Source: Streptomyces mutomycini (GTDB lineage: Bacteria > Actinomycetota > Actinomycetes > Streptomycetales > Streptomycetaceae). Taken from it: a DNA stretch of 45,540 nucleotides. How positions within the stretch are numbered: position 1 is the first letter of the stretch; the number at the start of each line of letters is the position of its first letter. Of this stretch, positions 25,760 to 33,822 are shown in pieces. The notes beneath the pieces were generated by a model, which worked only from the letters and a program-made list of their open reading frames with translations, was not told the origin of the DNA and did no database searches. The DNA lies in contig NZ_MAPV01000169.1 of the NCBI RefSeq assembly GCF_001700505.1, positions 1 through 45,540 on the forward strand, written 5' to 3'. Position numbers and translations under genes: made by a program.

Positions 25760-27121
25760 ATGGACCGCCGCATTTTCGGGCTGGAGAACGAGTACGGCGT
25801 CACGTGCACGTTCAGGGGACAGCGCCGACTGTCACCTGACGAAGTGGCGCGCTACCTCTTCCGCCGTGTTGTGTCATGGGGCCGCAGCAGCAATGTCTTC
25901 CTGCGGAACGGCGCCCGCCTCTACCTCGACGTGGGATCGCATCCGGAATACGCGACACCCGAATGCGACAACCTGACCGAACTGGTCACGCACGACAAGG
26001 CAGGCGAGCGCATTCTCGAAGGCCTGCTCGTCGACGCCGAACGCCGCCTGCACGAGGAGGGAATCGCAGGCGACGTGTATCTCTTCAAGAACAACACCGA
26101 CTCGGCCGGAAACTCCTACGGGTGTCACGAGAACTACCTCGTGGCCCGGCACGGAGAATTCTCCCGGCTCGCGGACATCCTCATTCCGTTCCTCGTCACC
26201 CGTCAGCTGATCTGCGGTGCCGGCAAGGTACTGCAGACGCCGCGCGGAGCCGTCTACTGCGTGAGCCAGCGTGCCGAGCACATCTGGGAGGGCGTCAGTT
26301 CCGCGACGACGCGCTCCCGTCCGATCATCAACACCCGGGACGAGCCGCACGCCGACGCGGAGCGGTACCGCCGCCTCCACGTCATCGTCGGTGACTCCAA
26401 CATGTCCGAGACGACCATGCTCCTCAAGGTCGGCGCCACCGACCTCGTGCTGCGCATGATCGAGGCGGGCACGGTGATGCGGGACCTGACCCTGGAGAAC
26501 CCGATCCGGGCCATCCGCGAGGTCAGCCACGACATCACGGGACAGCGGAAGGTGCGTCTGGCCAGCGGCCGTGAGGCCTCGGCCATCGAGGTGCAGCGCG
26601 AGTACTACGAGAAGGCCGTCGACTTCGTCGAACGCCGTGGCATCCGCACCGGCACCGTCGACCAGGTCCTCGAGCTGTGGGGCCGCACGCTGGACGCCGT
26701 CGAGGCCGAGGACCTCGACCGCATCGGCACCGAGATCGACTGGGTCATGAAGTACAAGCTCATCGAGCGGTACCGGGCCAAGAACAACATGACCATGTCG
26801 AATCCGAGGGTCGCTCAGATAGACCTCGCCTACCACGACATCCACCGGCGCCGCGGGCTCTACTACCTCCTGGAACGCAAGGGGCAGGCCGCCCGCATCT
26901 GCAACGACCTCAAGATCTTCGAGGGCAAATCGGTGCCCCCGCAGACGACGAGGGCGCGGCTGCGCGGCGATTTCATCCGCCGGGCCCAGGAGCAGCGGCG
27001 GGACTTCACCGTCGACTGGGTCCACCTCAAGCTCAACGACCAGGCGCAGCGCACCGTGCTCTGCAAGGACCCCTTCCGTTCCGTGGACGAGCGGGTGGAG
27101 AAGCTGATCGCGGGCATGTGA
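25760..27121 (+). CDS. pafA: Pup-protein ligase (PafA)
   Basis: Joins the C-terminal Glu of deamidated Pup to lysine side chains of target proteins by an isopeptide bond, using ATP. The 453-aa product matches the family length and has the catalytic N-terminal segment MDRRIFGLENEYGVTC (Glu residues binding Mg-ATP), ARLYLDVGSHPEYATPECD, YLFKNNTDSAGNSYGCHENY and RPIINTRDEPHADAERYRRLHV, shared with the paralogue dop. It lacks the Dop loop. The C-terminal domain ends EKLIAGM. ATG at 25760 has no Shine-Dalgarno and lies 6 nt after a -10 box. It is separated from prcA by the LacI/MFS pair. Confidence 0.97.
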   Translation: MDRRIFGLENEYGVTCTFRGQRRLSPDEVARYLFRRVVSWGRSSNVFLRNGARLYLDVGSHPEYATPECDNLTELVTHDKAGERILEGLLVDAERRLHEEGIAGDVYLFKNNTDSAGNSYGCHENYLVARHGEFSRLADILIPFLVTRQLICGAGKVLQTPRGAVYCVSQRAEHIWEGVSSATTRSRPIINTRDEPHADAERYRRLHVIVGDSNMSETTMLLKVGATDLVLRMIEAGTVMRDLTLENPIRAIREVSHDITGQRKVRLASGREASAIEVQREYYEKAVDFVERRGIRTGTVDQVLELWGRTLDAVEAEDLDRIGTEIDWVMKYKLIERYRAKNNMTMSNPRVAQIDLAYHDIHRRRGLYYLLERKGQAARICNDLKIFEGKSVPPQTTRARLRGDFIRRAQEQRRDFTVDWVHLKLNDQAQRTVLCKDPFRSVDERVEKLIAGM

Positions 27122-27132
27122 GCGCCGTGAAT

Positions 27133-27163
27133 CCCCCTCGGCGGCCGTTTTCCGCCCAGGGGG
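27133..27163 (+). terminator. Terminator after pafA
   Basis: A 12-position stem (27133-27144 with 27152-27163, one C/C mismatch) around a CCGTTTT loop, 11 nt after the pafA stop. Confidence 0.75.
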
Positions 27164-27241
27164 CCGTAATGATGGCTTTTCGATTTCCCTGTGCAGGATG
27201 CCGCCACTGAGGGAAGTGGCTCCGCCTGCGAAAAGGGGCTC

Positions 27242-27277
27242 GCTGTACGCCGGGGTGCACCTGTCCCGGCGTACAGC
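27242..27277 (+). terminator. Second strong hairpin between pafA and FKBP lipoprotein
   Basis: A perfect 13-bp stem GCTGTACGCCGGG (27242-27254) with 27265-27277 and a 10-nt loop. It either backs up termination or insulates the next promoter, TAGAGT at 27314-27319. A smaller hairpin GCCACT/AGTGGC lies at 27203-27220. Confidence 0.65.
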
Positions 27278-27313
27278 TGTGTCGGTACCAGTGATGCCGC
27301 TGGGACGAAGTCG

Positions 27314-27319
27314 TAGAGT
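27314..27319 (+). promoter_or_regulatory. -10 box of the FKBP lipoprotein gene
   Basis: TAGAGT ends 7 nt before an in-frame GTG at 27327, matching the leaderless pattern seen elsewhere in the window, and 40 nt before the ATG at 27360. Confidence 0.5.
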
Positions 27320-27359
27320 GGCGGGAGTGCCCGGAGCCCCCTACTCGCGAGTTGGACTG

Positions 27360-28340
27360 ATGAACCCCACGAAAACTGCCCGGCGTGCCGCCGCCGTACT
27401 GGTTGTGCCCGCTCTGCTGTTCACCGCCGCCTGCGGGTCCGATGCCGCGGACGACGACGCACCGAAGAAGTCGGGGACCGTCGCCGAGGTGTCCGGGAAG
27501 TTCGGCGCCGAGCCCAAGATCGAGGTGCCCAAGGGTGCCAAGGTGTCCGACAAGGTCGCGGTGAACGACATCTCCGCCGGTGACGGTGCCGAGGTGAAGA
27601 AGGGCGACGTCGTCCGTCTGGACTTCGCCGGCAACATCCAGGCGCTCGGTTCCACCTGGACCCAGCGTCCGGGCGCCGACAAGAAGGCGCCGCGTACGCA
27701 GGTCGTGCAGGAGATCGGCCAGCAGGGACAGATGCTGCCGACCAAGGTGGCCGACGCGCTGACCGGCCACAAGGTCGGCAGCCGTGTCCAGGTCGAAGGC
27801 ACCGCCGAGACCATCGTCGGTGACCAGCTGAACCCGCAGTCCGGGATCAAGCCCACCGACCCCCTGGTCTGGGTCGTCGACATCGTGAACGCCCAGAAGG
27901 TGGACAAGAAGGCCGAGGCGAAGGGCACCCAGGCCGCGAGCGAGCCCGGCATGCCCGAGGTGAAGGCCCAGTCGCAGAAGGCCGCGACGATCACCGTTCC
28001 CAAGGGTGAGAAGGCGCCGAAGAACCTCAAGGAGCAGGTGCTGATCAAGGGCGACGGCGCCGAGGTCAAGGCCGGTCAGGGCCTGGTCGTCCAGTACACG
28101 GGCGTGAAGTGGGAGGACGGCAAGAAGTTCGACTCCTCCTGGGACCACGGTGGCGCGAGCGTCTTCCCGATCGGCGTCGGCGGCGTCATCTCGGGCTGGG
28201 ACAAGGGGCTGGTCGGCAAGCACGTCGGCGACCGCGTCCTGCTGACCATTCCGCCCGCCCAGGCCTACGGTGCCGACACGACGAACGAGCTGGCCAAGAA
28301 CAACCTGGTCTTCGTCGTAGACATCCTCGGCGCTGTCTGA
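27360..28340 (+). CDS. FKBP-type peptidyl-prolyl isomerase lipoprotein
   Basis: Membrane-anchored folding helper outside the cell. The 326-aa product has a signal peptide with ARR near residue 8 and a lipobox TAAC (Cys25). A first FKBP-like module (about 60-185) lacks most active-site residues and looks degenerate. The second (about 215-326) is canonical: VQYTGVKWEDGKKFDSSW, FPIGVGGVISGWDKGL and LTIPPAQAYG. ATG at 27360 has a poor ribosome binding site; an in-frame GTG at 27327 placed 7 nt after a -10 box would add 11 residues as a leaderless start. Next gene is a cytoplasmic FKBP in the same direction. Confidence 0.9.
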   Translation: MNPTKTARRAAAVLVVPALLFTAACGSDAADDDAPKKSGTVAEVSGKFGAEPKIEVPKGAKVSDKVAVNDISAGDGAEVKKGDVVRLDFAGNIQALGSTWTQRPGADKKAPRTQVVQEIGQQGQMLPTKVADALTGHKVGSRVQVEGTAETIVGDQLNPQSGIKPTDPLVWVVDIVNAQKVDKKAEAKGTQAASEPGMPEVKAQSQKAATITVPKGEKAPKNLKEQVLIKGDGAEVKAGQGLVVQYTGVKWEDGKKFDSSWDHGGASVFPIGVGGVISGWDKGLVGKHVGDRVLLTIPPAQAYGADTTNELAKNNLVFVVDILGAV

Positions 28341-28404
28341 GCGGTGACATGAGTCGTGCGAGACTCGTGCGGTTGTCCCCAAGATTCTTTTTAGGAGCAA
28401 TTCA

Positions 28405-28779
28405 GTGAGCATCGAGAAGCCCGAGATCGACTTCCCGGGTGGCGAGCCGCCGGCCGACCTGGAGATCAAGGAAATCTGGGAGGGTGACGGACCCGTCGCC
28501 CAGGCCGGTCAGACCGTCTCCGTGCACTACGTCGGTGTGGCCTTCTCCACCGGCGAGGAGTTCGACGCCTCGTGGAACCGCGGCACCCCGCTGCAGTTCC
28601 AGCTCGGTGCCGGCCAGGTCATCGCAGGCTGGGACAAGGGCGTCCAGGGCATGAAGGTCGGCGGCCGTCGCCAGCTGACCATCCCCGCGCACCTCGCCTA
28701 CGGCGACCGCGGCGCGGGCGGCGGCGCGATCGCCCCGGGCGAGACGCTGATCTTCGTCTGCGACCTCGTGGGCGTCTGA
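28405..28779 (+). CDS. FKBP-type peptidyl-prolyl cis-trans isomerase, cytoplasmic
   Basis: Single-domain FK506-binding protein catalysing proline isomerisation during protein folding. The 124-aa product has no signal peptide and shows the full active-site set: VSVHYVGVAFSTGEEFDASW (about 38-57), FQLGAGQVIAGWDKGVQGM (about 65-83) and LTIPAHLAYG (about 91-100). GTG at 28405 follows AGGAG. Together with the preceding lipoprotein it makes a two-compartment isomerase pair. Its 3' end is followed by a perfect terminator. Confidence 0.95.
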   Translation: MSIEKPEIDFPGGEPPADLEIKEIWEGDGPVAQAGQTVSVHYVGVAFSTGEEFDASWNRGTPLQFQLGAGQVIAGWDKGVQGMKVGGRRQLTIPAHLAYGDRGAGGGAIAPGETLIFVCDLVGV

Positions 28780-28800
28780 TCCGTCCCTCCGCAGCAGTCA

Positions 28801-28826
28801 GGGCCCGTGCCGCGAGGCACGGGCCC
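28801..28826 (+). terminator. Terminator after the FKBP gene
   Basis: A perfect 11-bp stem GGGCCCGTGCC (28801-28811) with 28816-28826, capped by GCGA, a GNRA-type tetraloop, followed by TCGCTTT. Confidence 0.9.
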
Positions 28827-28854
28827 TCGCTTTGGTCCGGACACCCCGGGGCGG

Positions 28855-28860
28855 TACGGT
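28855..28860 (+). promoter_or_regulatory. -10 box of pafBC
   Basis: TACGGT lies 34 nt before the pafB start, directly after the terminator of the FKBP gene. It is the likely promoter for the pafBC-tat segment. Confidence 0.45.
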
Positions 28861-28894
28861 CGACGGTCGGAGAGCACGTCGAGAAAGGGCGTCG

Positions 28895-29848
28895 ATGGCG
28901 ATTGCCAAGGCCGAACGGCTGATGAACCTGGCACTGTGTCTGCTGGGTACCCGGCGCCCGCTCAGCAAGCGTGAGCTCCGCGGGTCCATCGAGGCCTACC
29001 TGGAGGCGGGCTCCGACGACTCCTTCAACCGGATGTTCGAGCGCGACAAGGACGATCTGCGCGAACTCGGCCTGATCATCGAGACCGTGGAGAACCTGGA
29101 CGGCGACACCGGGTACCTCGCGCGCCGCGACAGCAACCGGCTGCCCCCCATCACCCTGGACGCCGAGGAGGCCGCGGCCCTCGGGCTCGCCGCCAAGGTG
29201 TGGCAGCAGGCCCGTCTCGCCGGCGCCGCCAGCGGGGCCCTGCAGAAGCTGCGGGCCGCCGGCATGCCGGAGGCCGAGGACGCCTACGAGGTGCACAGCG
29301 CTCTCGAACCCCGAATCCCGGTCCACGAGGCGGCCTTCGAGCCGCTGATGCTCGCCTGCCGTGACCGTCGCCCGGTCACCTTCGACTACCGCAAGGGCAA
29401 CTCCGCCCGCCCCGGGCAGCGCCAGGTCGAGCCCTGGACGCTCGAGTGCTGGCGCGGCCACTGGTACCTGGCCGGCTGGGACCGTGACCGGGGCGCCGAG
29501 CGGGTCTTCAGGCTGTCCCGGATCTCGGGCCGGGTCCGCTCCCGCGCCGGAGCCTTCACGGCCCCGGTCCCCGACGCCGTCACCGTCCGCGAGACCGTGG
29601 AGAGCTGGGCGGGGGAGACCGCCACCAGGACCGCCCGGATCAGGCTGCGCACCGGCTCCGGCTACCCGCTGCGCTCCCGCGCCGTGTCCGTACGGGAACT
29701 CGGTGACGGCTGGGACGAGTTGGAGATCCCGTACGGACACGGGCTGGACGCCTGGCTCGTGGAGTTCGGGCCCGACGTGATCGTGACCGAGCCCGCCGAT
29801 CTGCGGGCCGACGTGATGGACCGGCTGCGCGCCGTGGCCAAGGACTGA
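28895..29848 (+). CDS. pafB: WYL-domain transcriptional regulator PafB
   Basis: In mycobacteria PafB and PafC form a heterodimeric activator of the RecA-independent DNA-damage response. The 317-aa product has an N-terminal winged HTH (about 5-70, AERLMNLALCLLGTRRPLSKRELR), a WYL domain (about 140-235, with the basic VTFDYRK segment and WYLAGWDRDR) and a WCX C-terminal extension. ATG at 28895 has AAAGGG upstream. pafC starts 14 nt after its stop. The name comes from proximity to pafA; regulation of proteasome genes is not implied. Confidence 0.93.
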   Translation: MAIAKAERLMNLALCLLGTRRPLSKRELRGSIEAYLEAGSDDSFNRMFERDKDDLRELGLIIETVENLDGDTGYLARRDSNRLPPITLDAEEAAALGLAAKVWQQARLAGAASGALQKLRAAGMPEAEDAYEVHSALEPRIPVHEAAFEPLMLACRDRRPVTFDYRKGNSARPGQRQVEPWTLECWRGHWYLAGWDRDRGAERVFRLSRISGRVRSRAGAFTAPVPDAVTVRETVESWAGETATRTARIRLRTGSGYPLRSRAVSVRELGDGWDELEIPYGHGLDAWLVEFGPDVIVTEPADLRADVMDRLRAVAKD

Positions 29849-29862
29849 GGAGACCCGTACTC

Positions 29863-30819
29863 GTGGCCACGAACGCGATCGACCAGACCCGGCGGATGCT
29901 CTCCCTCGTCACCTACCTGCGCGAGCGTCCCGGTGCGCACGTCCAGGACGTGGCCCGGGCCTTCGGGATCACCGAGGACGAGCTGATCTCCGACCTCGAC
30001 GTCCTCCCCATGTGCGGGACCAGCTTCCGCGGGGGCGACCTGCTGGACATCGACACCGACGGTGACCGGATCTGGTGGCACAACCCGGACGACGTCGCCG
30101 AGCCGCTGCGGCTCGCCGCCGACGAGGCGACCGCCCTGCTCGTCGCGGCCCGCGCCGTCGCGACGCTCCCCGGACTGCGTGAGAGCGACCGGCAGGCGCT
30201 GGTGCGGGCGACCGCGAAGCTGGAGACGGCGGCCGGCGAGGTGGGTGCCGCCAGCTCGCGGCTCTCGGTCACCTTCGAGTCCGAGGGCGGCGTCTTCGCC
30301 GACGTCGACCGGGCGATCTCCGAGCGCCGCAGGCTGTGGCTCCGCTACTACTCGCCCGCGCGCGACGAGCTGACCGAGCGCGAGGTGGACCCGATCCGGC
30401 TGTTCGCCGTCGGCCACACCTATATGGAGGGCTGGTGCCGGCTCACCGAGGCGCGGCGCACGTTCCGGCTCGACCGGGTCGCCGAGATCAGACTGCTCGA
30501 CGCTCCCTCCGCCCCGCCGGAGCTGGAGCTGCGCGATCTCTCCGAGGGCCTGGTCCAGCCCGCCGCCGAGGACCCGGAGGTCGTGATCGAGGTCGGTCCC
30601 GGCGGCCGGTGGGTCGCCGAGTACTACCCGCACGACAGCGCTGAGGAAATGCCCGACGGCGGCCTGCGCATCACGCTCCGCACCCCCGACCCGGCCTCCC
30701 TGCGCAGGCTCGCCCTGCGGCTGGGCGGCGAGGGACGCATCACGTCGCCCCCGGAACTGGCCGAGAGTGCCCGGCTGGCGGCACGTGAGGCACTGGCCGT
30801 CTACGACGGCGCGCTCTGA
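29863..30819 (+). CDS. pafC: WYL-domain transcriptional regulator PafC
   Basis: Partner of PafB. The 318-aa product has an N-terminal HTH-like region (about 5-60, MLSLVTYLRERPGAHVQDVARAFGIT), a WYL domain (about 145-220, LWLRYYSPARDELTEREVDP, then MEGWCRL) and a WCX extension. In this protein the WYL signature tyrosine region reads HTYMEGW. GTG at 29863 follows GAGGAG and lies 14 nt after pafB, so they form an operon and probably a complex. WYL domains can bind single-stranded nucleic acid, the proposed damage signal for PafBC. Confidence 0.93.
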   Translation: MATNAIDQTRRMLSLVTYLRERPGAHVQDVARAFGITEDELISDLDVLPMCGTSFRGGDLLDIDTDGDRIWWHNPDDVAEPLRLAADEATALLVAARAVATLPGLRESDRQALVRATAKLETAAGEVGAASSRLSVTFESEGGVFADVDRAISERRRLWLRYYSPARDELTEREVDPIRLFAVGHTYMEGWCRLTEARRTFRLDRVAEIRLLDAPSAPPELELRDLSEGLVQPAAEDPEVVIEVGPGGRWVAEYYPHDSAEEMPDGGLRITLRTPDPASLRRLALRLGGEGRITSPPELAESARLAAREALAVYDGAL

Positions 30820-30856
30820 GCGGCGGCCACCGGTGGACCGAGGAGACAAAGGCCAT

Positions 30857-31132
30857 ATGACCGCGATATCGAGCACACAGACCGGACCGGCTCCGGTCCC
30901 GGTGCCCGACGCCGTACGCTTCCGGGCCGCCTGTCCGGACTGCCGTGAGCGGTTCGAGCTCGGGGCGGGAGCGCTGCGGCTGGCGATAGGGGCCGGCCGG
31001 CGTACGACCTTCTACTCCTTCACCTGCCCCGCGTGCGGTTCCGCCGTCCGCAAGCCGGCCGGGGAGCGCATCATCGAGCTCCTCAGTGGCGGCGGGGTAC
31101 GGACGCTGCGTCTGCACACCGCCCCGCGGTAA
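30857..31132 (+). CDS. Small zinc-ribbon protein, function unknown
   Basis: Not recognised as a named gene. The 91-aa product has two CxxC knuckles, CPDC (Cys26, Cys29) and CPAC (Cys57, Cys60), 27 residues apart, which would bind one zinc; the segment between them is basic (GAGRRTTFYSF). No membrane segment. ATG at 30857 follows AGGAGACAAAGG. It lies 37 bp after pafC in the same direction and is probably cotranscribed. The fold suggests nucleic-acid or protein binding, but no role is known. Confidence 0.8.
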   Translation: MTAISSTQTGPAPVPVPDAVRFRAACPDCRERFELGAGALRLAIGAGRRTTFYSFTCPACGSAVRKPAGERIIELLSGGGVRTLRLHTAPR

Positions 31133-31155
31133 CGAGAGACACCGAGGATCCATCC

Positions 31156-31350
31156 ATGTTCTGGCCCATGCTCGCCATCGCCCTCGGATTCGCAGGTCTG
31201 GCCGTGCTCGGAGTGCTGGCCGTCAAGGTCTTCGTCGAGGCGCAGCGGCTCGCCGGACAGGTCGCCGAGACCACCCGGCGGATCAACCGAGCGGCCGAGG
31301 ATCTCGAACGAGCGGCCACCACCCTCGCCGACACCGGAGAGGCCCTGTGA
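31156..31350 (+). CDS. Small single-span membrane protein
   Basis: A 64-aa product with one N-terminal hydrophobic helix (about 3-25, MLAIALGFAGLAVLGVLAVKV) followed by an amphipathic, charged helix (about 28-60, AQRLAGQVAETTRRINRAAEDLERAATTL) that looks coiled-coil-forming. The layout resembles TatA/TatB or DUF948-type proteins but lacks the FG hinge of TatA. ATG at 31156 follows GAGG, 23 bp after the zinc-ribbon gene. Function unknown; the position just before tatA is worth noting. Confidence 0.8.
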   Translation: MFWPMLAIALGFAGLAVLGVLAVKVFVEAQRLAGQVAETTRRINRAAEDLERAATTLADTGEAL

Positions 31351-31565
31351 CGACGGGCGCGGCCTCCTGATTCACCGGTTCGGGGAGTACGCTGCTGGAG
31401 CGGCCCAGGCAGGGAGGTGCGGGCCGCAAGCGGGAGTACGCACGGGCATTGCCCCACGTTCACCCCTGCGGGTTACGATCGCTGCCAGCGCGAAGGTCGG
31501 ACATGTGTCCGGTCGAACGGGTAGCGCGCCCACCCTCCAGACGCCTCAGTGAGAAGGAAGCGCAC

Positions 31566-31862
31566 ATGTCGATCGGCAATCTGAAGCCCCTCGAGATCAT
31601 TCTGATCATCGCTGTCATCCTGCTTCTCTTCGGTGCCAAGAAGCTTCCCGACATGGCGCGTTCGCTCGGCAAGTCGGCCCGCATCCTCAAGAGCGAGGCC
31701 AAGGCCATGAAGAAGGACGACGCGGACCCCGCGGCGCCCACCACGGAGACAGCCGCGGACACCACCCCGCCCGCGGCCACCGCGCGCACGATCCAGGCCG
31801 CTCCGGGCGACGTCACCAGCGCCCGTCCGGTCAGCGAGCCCAAGCCCACCACCCAGAGCTGA
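31566..31862 (+). CDS. tatA: Twin-arginine translocase subunit TatA
   Basis: Pore-forming component of the Tat system for exporting folded proteins. The 98-aa product has a short N terminus, one membrane helix (about 8-22, LEIILIIAVILLLFG), the FGAKKLPDMARSLGKS hinge and amphipathic helix, and an acidic Ala/Pro/Thr-rich tail. ATG at 31566 follows GAAGGAAG. tatC follows after 48 bp. No tatB gene is present here; in Streptomyces it is encoded elsewhere. A possible -10 box TACGAT lies at 31474-31479. Confidence 0.96.
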   Translation: MSIGNLKPLEIILIIAVILLLFGAKKLPDMARSLGKSARILKSEAKAMKKDDADPAAPTTETAADTTPPAATARTIQAAPGDVTSARPVSEPKPTTQS

Positions 31863-31910
31863 CAGCTGCTCCTAACCCCGGCAGCTGCCGATCGAGACGA
31901 GGGAAGTGGG

Positions 31911-32873
31911 TTGCTCAAGTCCGCCCGCAAGCAGGAGAAGGACGACGAGGGGCGGATGCCCCTCCTCGATCACCTGCGTGAGCTGCGTAACCGGCTGCTG
32001 AAGTCGGTCCTGGCCATCGGCGTGGTGACGATCGTCGCCGCCTTCTACCAGAAGGAGATCTACGACTTCCTCCTGAGCCCCCTCCTCACCACGGTGGGCT
32101 GCGAGGACGGCGTGGTCGTAGCCGTGGACGGCAAGCCCTGCGCCGTCGTGAAGACGGACACCCTCATGGGCCCCTTCACCAACGCGCTCAAGGTCGGCCT
32201 CATGTCGGGTGTGCTGCTCGCCACCCCGGTATGGCTCTTCCAGCTCTGGGCCTTCGTGGCGCCCGGGCTGCACAGGAGTGAGAAGCGCTACGCGTACGGC
32301 TTCGTGGCCCTCGGCGCGCCGCTGTTCCTGTCGGGTGCTTACCTCGCCTACGCGATTCTTCCGCAGACCGCCGAGATCATGCTCGGGTTCAGCCCGGCGA
32401 ACGTCCAGAACCAGATCGCCCTCGACAGCTACCTCGACCTGCTGACCAGGATGGTCATCGTCTTCGGTCTCGCCTTCGAGCTGCCGCTCCTCCTCGTCGC
32501 GCTGAACATGACGGGTGTCGTGTCGGGCAAGAGGATGCTCGGCTGGTGGCGGGGCATGATCGTGGGTCTCACAGGATTCGCGGCGATCGCGACGCCCGGC
32601 GGCGAACCGTTGTCCATGCTCATCCTGGCGGGTCCGCTCGCCGCCTTCTACTTCATGGCCACGGGGTTCTCGCTCCTCAACGACAAGCGCAGACGCCGCA
32701 ACAACCCCGACGCCGAGCTCGACGACGACGAGGCGTCGAAGCTGGACCTCACCCCCGAGGCCGTCGGCGCGATCGAACCGGTGTCCACCCGGGCCGCTCT
32801 GCCCGAGCAGGCCGGTGGCGAGGCGGACGGTGGCCGGTCCCACAGGCTCAACGGTTACGACGACATCACCTGA
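31911..32873 (+). CDS. tatC: Twin-arginine translocase subunit TatC
   Basis: Membrane receptor that recognises the RR motif of Tat signal peptides. The 320-aa product has the N-terminal signature MPLLDHLRELRNRLLKS (about 16-32), six membrane helices, conserved SPLLTT and PGLHRSEKR segments, and a cytoplasmic tail after about residue 262 that is rich in Arg then Asp. TTG at 31911 is the start, supported by GAGGGAAG and by no in-frame ATG/GTG between it and tatA. The extracytoplasmic first loop contains two cysteines (GCEDG, KPCAVV). It follows tatA in an operon. Confidence 0.95.
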   Translation: MLKSARKQEKDDEGRMPLLDHLRELRNRLLKSVLAIGVVTIVAAFYQKEIYDFLLSPLLTTVGCEDGVVVAVDGKPCAVVKTDTLMGPFTNALKVGLMSGVLLATPVWLFQLWAFVAPGLHRSEKRYAYGFVALGAPLFLSGAYLAYAILPQTAEIMLGFSPANVQNQIALDSYLDLLTRMVIVFGLAFELPLLLVALNMTGVVSGKRMLGWWRGMIVGLTGFAAIATPGGEPLSMLILAGPLAAFYFMATGFSLLNDKRRRRNNPDAELDDDEASKLDLTPEAVGAIEPVSTRAALPEQAGGEADGGRSHRLNGYDDIT

Positions 32874-32878
32874 CCTTG

Positions 32879-32884
32879 TAAGGT
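32879..32884 (+). promoter_or_regulatory. -10-like box or Shine-Dalgarno before the DAGK-like gene
   Basis: TAAGGT ends 7 nt before the GTG at 32892. It can be read as a -10 box for a leaderless transcript or as an AAGG ribosome binding site in a tat operon read-through. Confidence 0.4.
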
Positions 32885-32891
32885 CCCGCGG

Positions 32892-33782
32892 GTGACCAGC
32901 GAGATCACCCTCTTCGTCAATCCCACCGCGGGAAGCGGCCGGGGCGCGCGAGCCGCGCAGCCGGCCGCTTCCGCTTTGCGGGACGCGGGCTTCTCCGTAC
33001 GGACGATCCTCGGCGAGGACGCCGACGACGCCCTGCGGCGGGCCCGCGAGGCTGTGGCGCTCGGGACCGGAGCGCTGATAGCCGTGGGCGGGGACGGCAT
33101 GATGTCCCTCGCCCTGCAGGCCGTCGCCGGAACCCCCACGCCGCTCGGCGCCGTGGCCGTGGGCACCGGGAACGACTTCGCCCGCGCCCTCGGACTGCCG
33201 GTCCGTGATCCGGCCGCCGCCGGCAGGCTGGCCGGCGAGGCGCTCAAGGCCGGGACGACGCGCGCGATCGACCTGGGCCGTGTCGGTGAGCGCTGGTTCG
33301 GCTCCGTGCTCGCCTCGGGCTTCGACTCGCGTGTCAACGACCGGGGGAACCGGATGCGCTGGGTCGGCGGGCGCTTCAAGTACGACCTGGCGATCCTCGC
33401 CGAGCTGGCCGCCTTCCGGCCGATCCCGTACAGCGTCAGGCTGGACGGCGGCCCGGTGACAGAGATCGAGGCGACGCTGATCGCGGTGGGCAACGGCACC
33501 ACCTACGGCGGTGGCATGCGGATCTGCGCCGGCGCGGTCATGGACGACGGGCTCTTCGACGTGACCGTGGTCGGCGACTGCAGCCGGACCACCCTGCTCA
33601 AGGTCTTTCCGAAGGTGTACAAGGGGACGCACCTCGGGCACCCGAAGGTCACGGTGCACCGGGTCTCCTCGATAGAGCTGGCCTCGGCCGGTGTCACGGC
33701 GTACGCGGACGGCGAACCGCTGGGGGCGCTGCCGCTCAGGGCCACCTGCGTACCCGGCGCGGTCAGGGTCCTCGCACCGTGA
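32892..33782 (+). CDS. Diacylglycerol kinase-like lipid kinase
   Basis: Predicted ATP-dependent lipid kinase (DgkB/YegS family), phosphorylating diacylglycerol or a related lipid at the membrane. The 296-aa product has the N-terminal FVNPTAGSGRG loop (about 8-18), the catalytic loop VGGDGMMS (about 65-72), where GGDGM replaces the usual GGDGT, GTGNDFARALG (about 91-101), and a C-terminal domain with GNGTTYGGGM and YADGEP. Length is normal. GTG at 32892 lies 19 nt after tatC. It may salvage diacylglycerol, but the substrate is inferred from family. Confidence 0.88.
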   Translation: MTSEITLFVNPTAGSGRGARAAQPAASALRDAGFSVRTILGEDADDALRRAREAVALGTGALIAVGGDGMMSLALQAVAGTPTPLGAVAVGTGNDFARALGLPVRDPAAAGRLAGEALKAGTTRAIDLGRVGERWFGSVLASGFDSRVNDRGNRMRWVGGRFKYDLAILAELAAFRPIPYSVRLDGGPVTEIEATLIAVGNGTTYGGGMRICAGAVMDDGLFDVTVVGDCSRTTLLKVFPKVYKGTHLGHPKVTVHRVSSIELASAGVTAYADGEPLGALPLRATCVPGAVRVLAP

Positions 33783-33816
33783 AATAAAGATCGGGCTGAC
33801 TGTCATACGGGGCGGG

Positions 33817-33822
33817 TAGGCT
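33817..33822 (+). promoter_or_regulatory. -10 box of the helicase gene
   Basis: TAGGCT ends 9 nt before the ATG at 33832, and no ribosome binding site lies between them. The mRNA is leaderless or nearly so. Confidence 0.6.
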
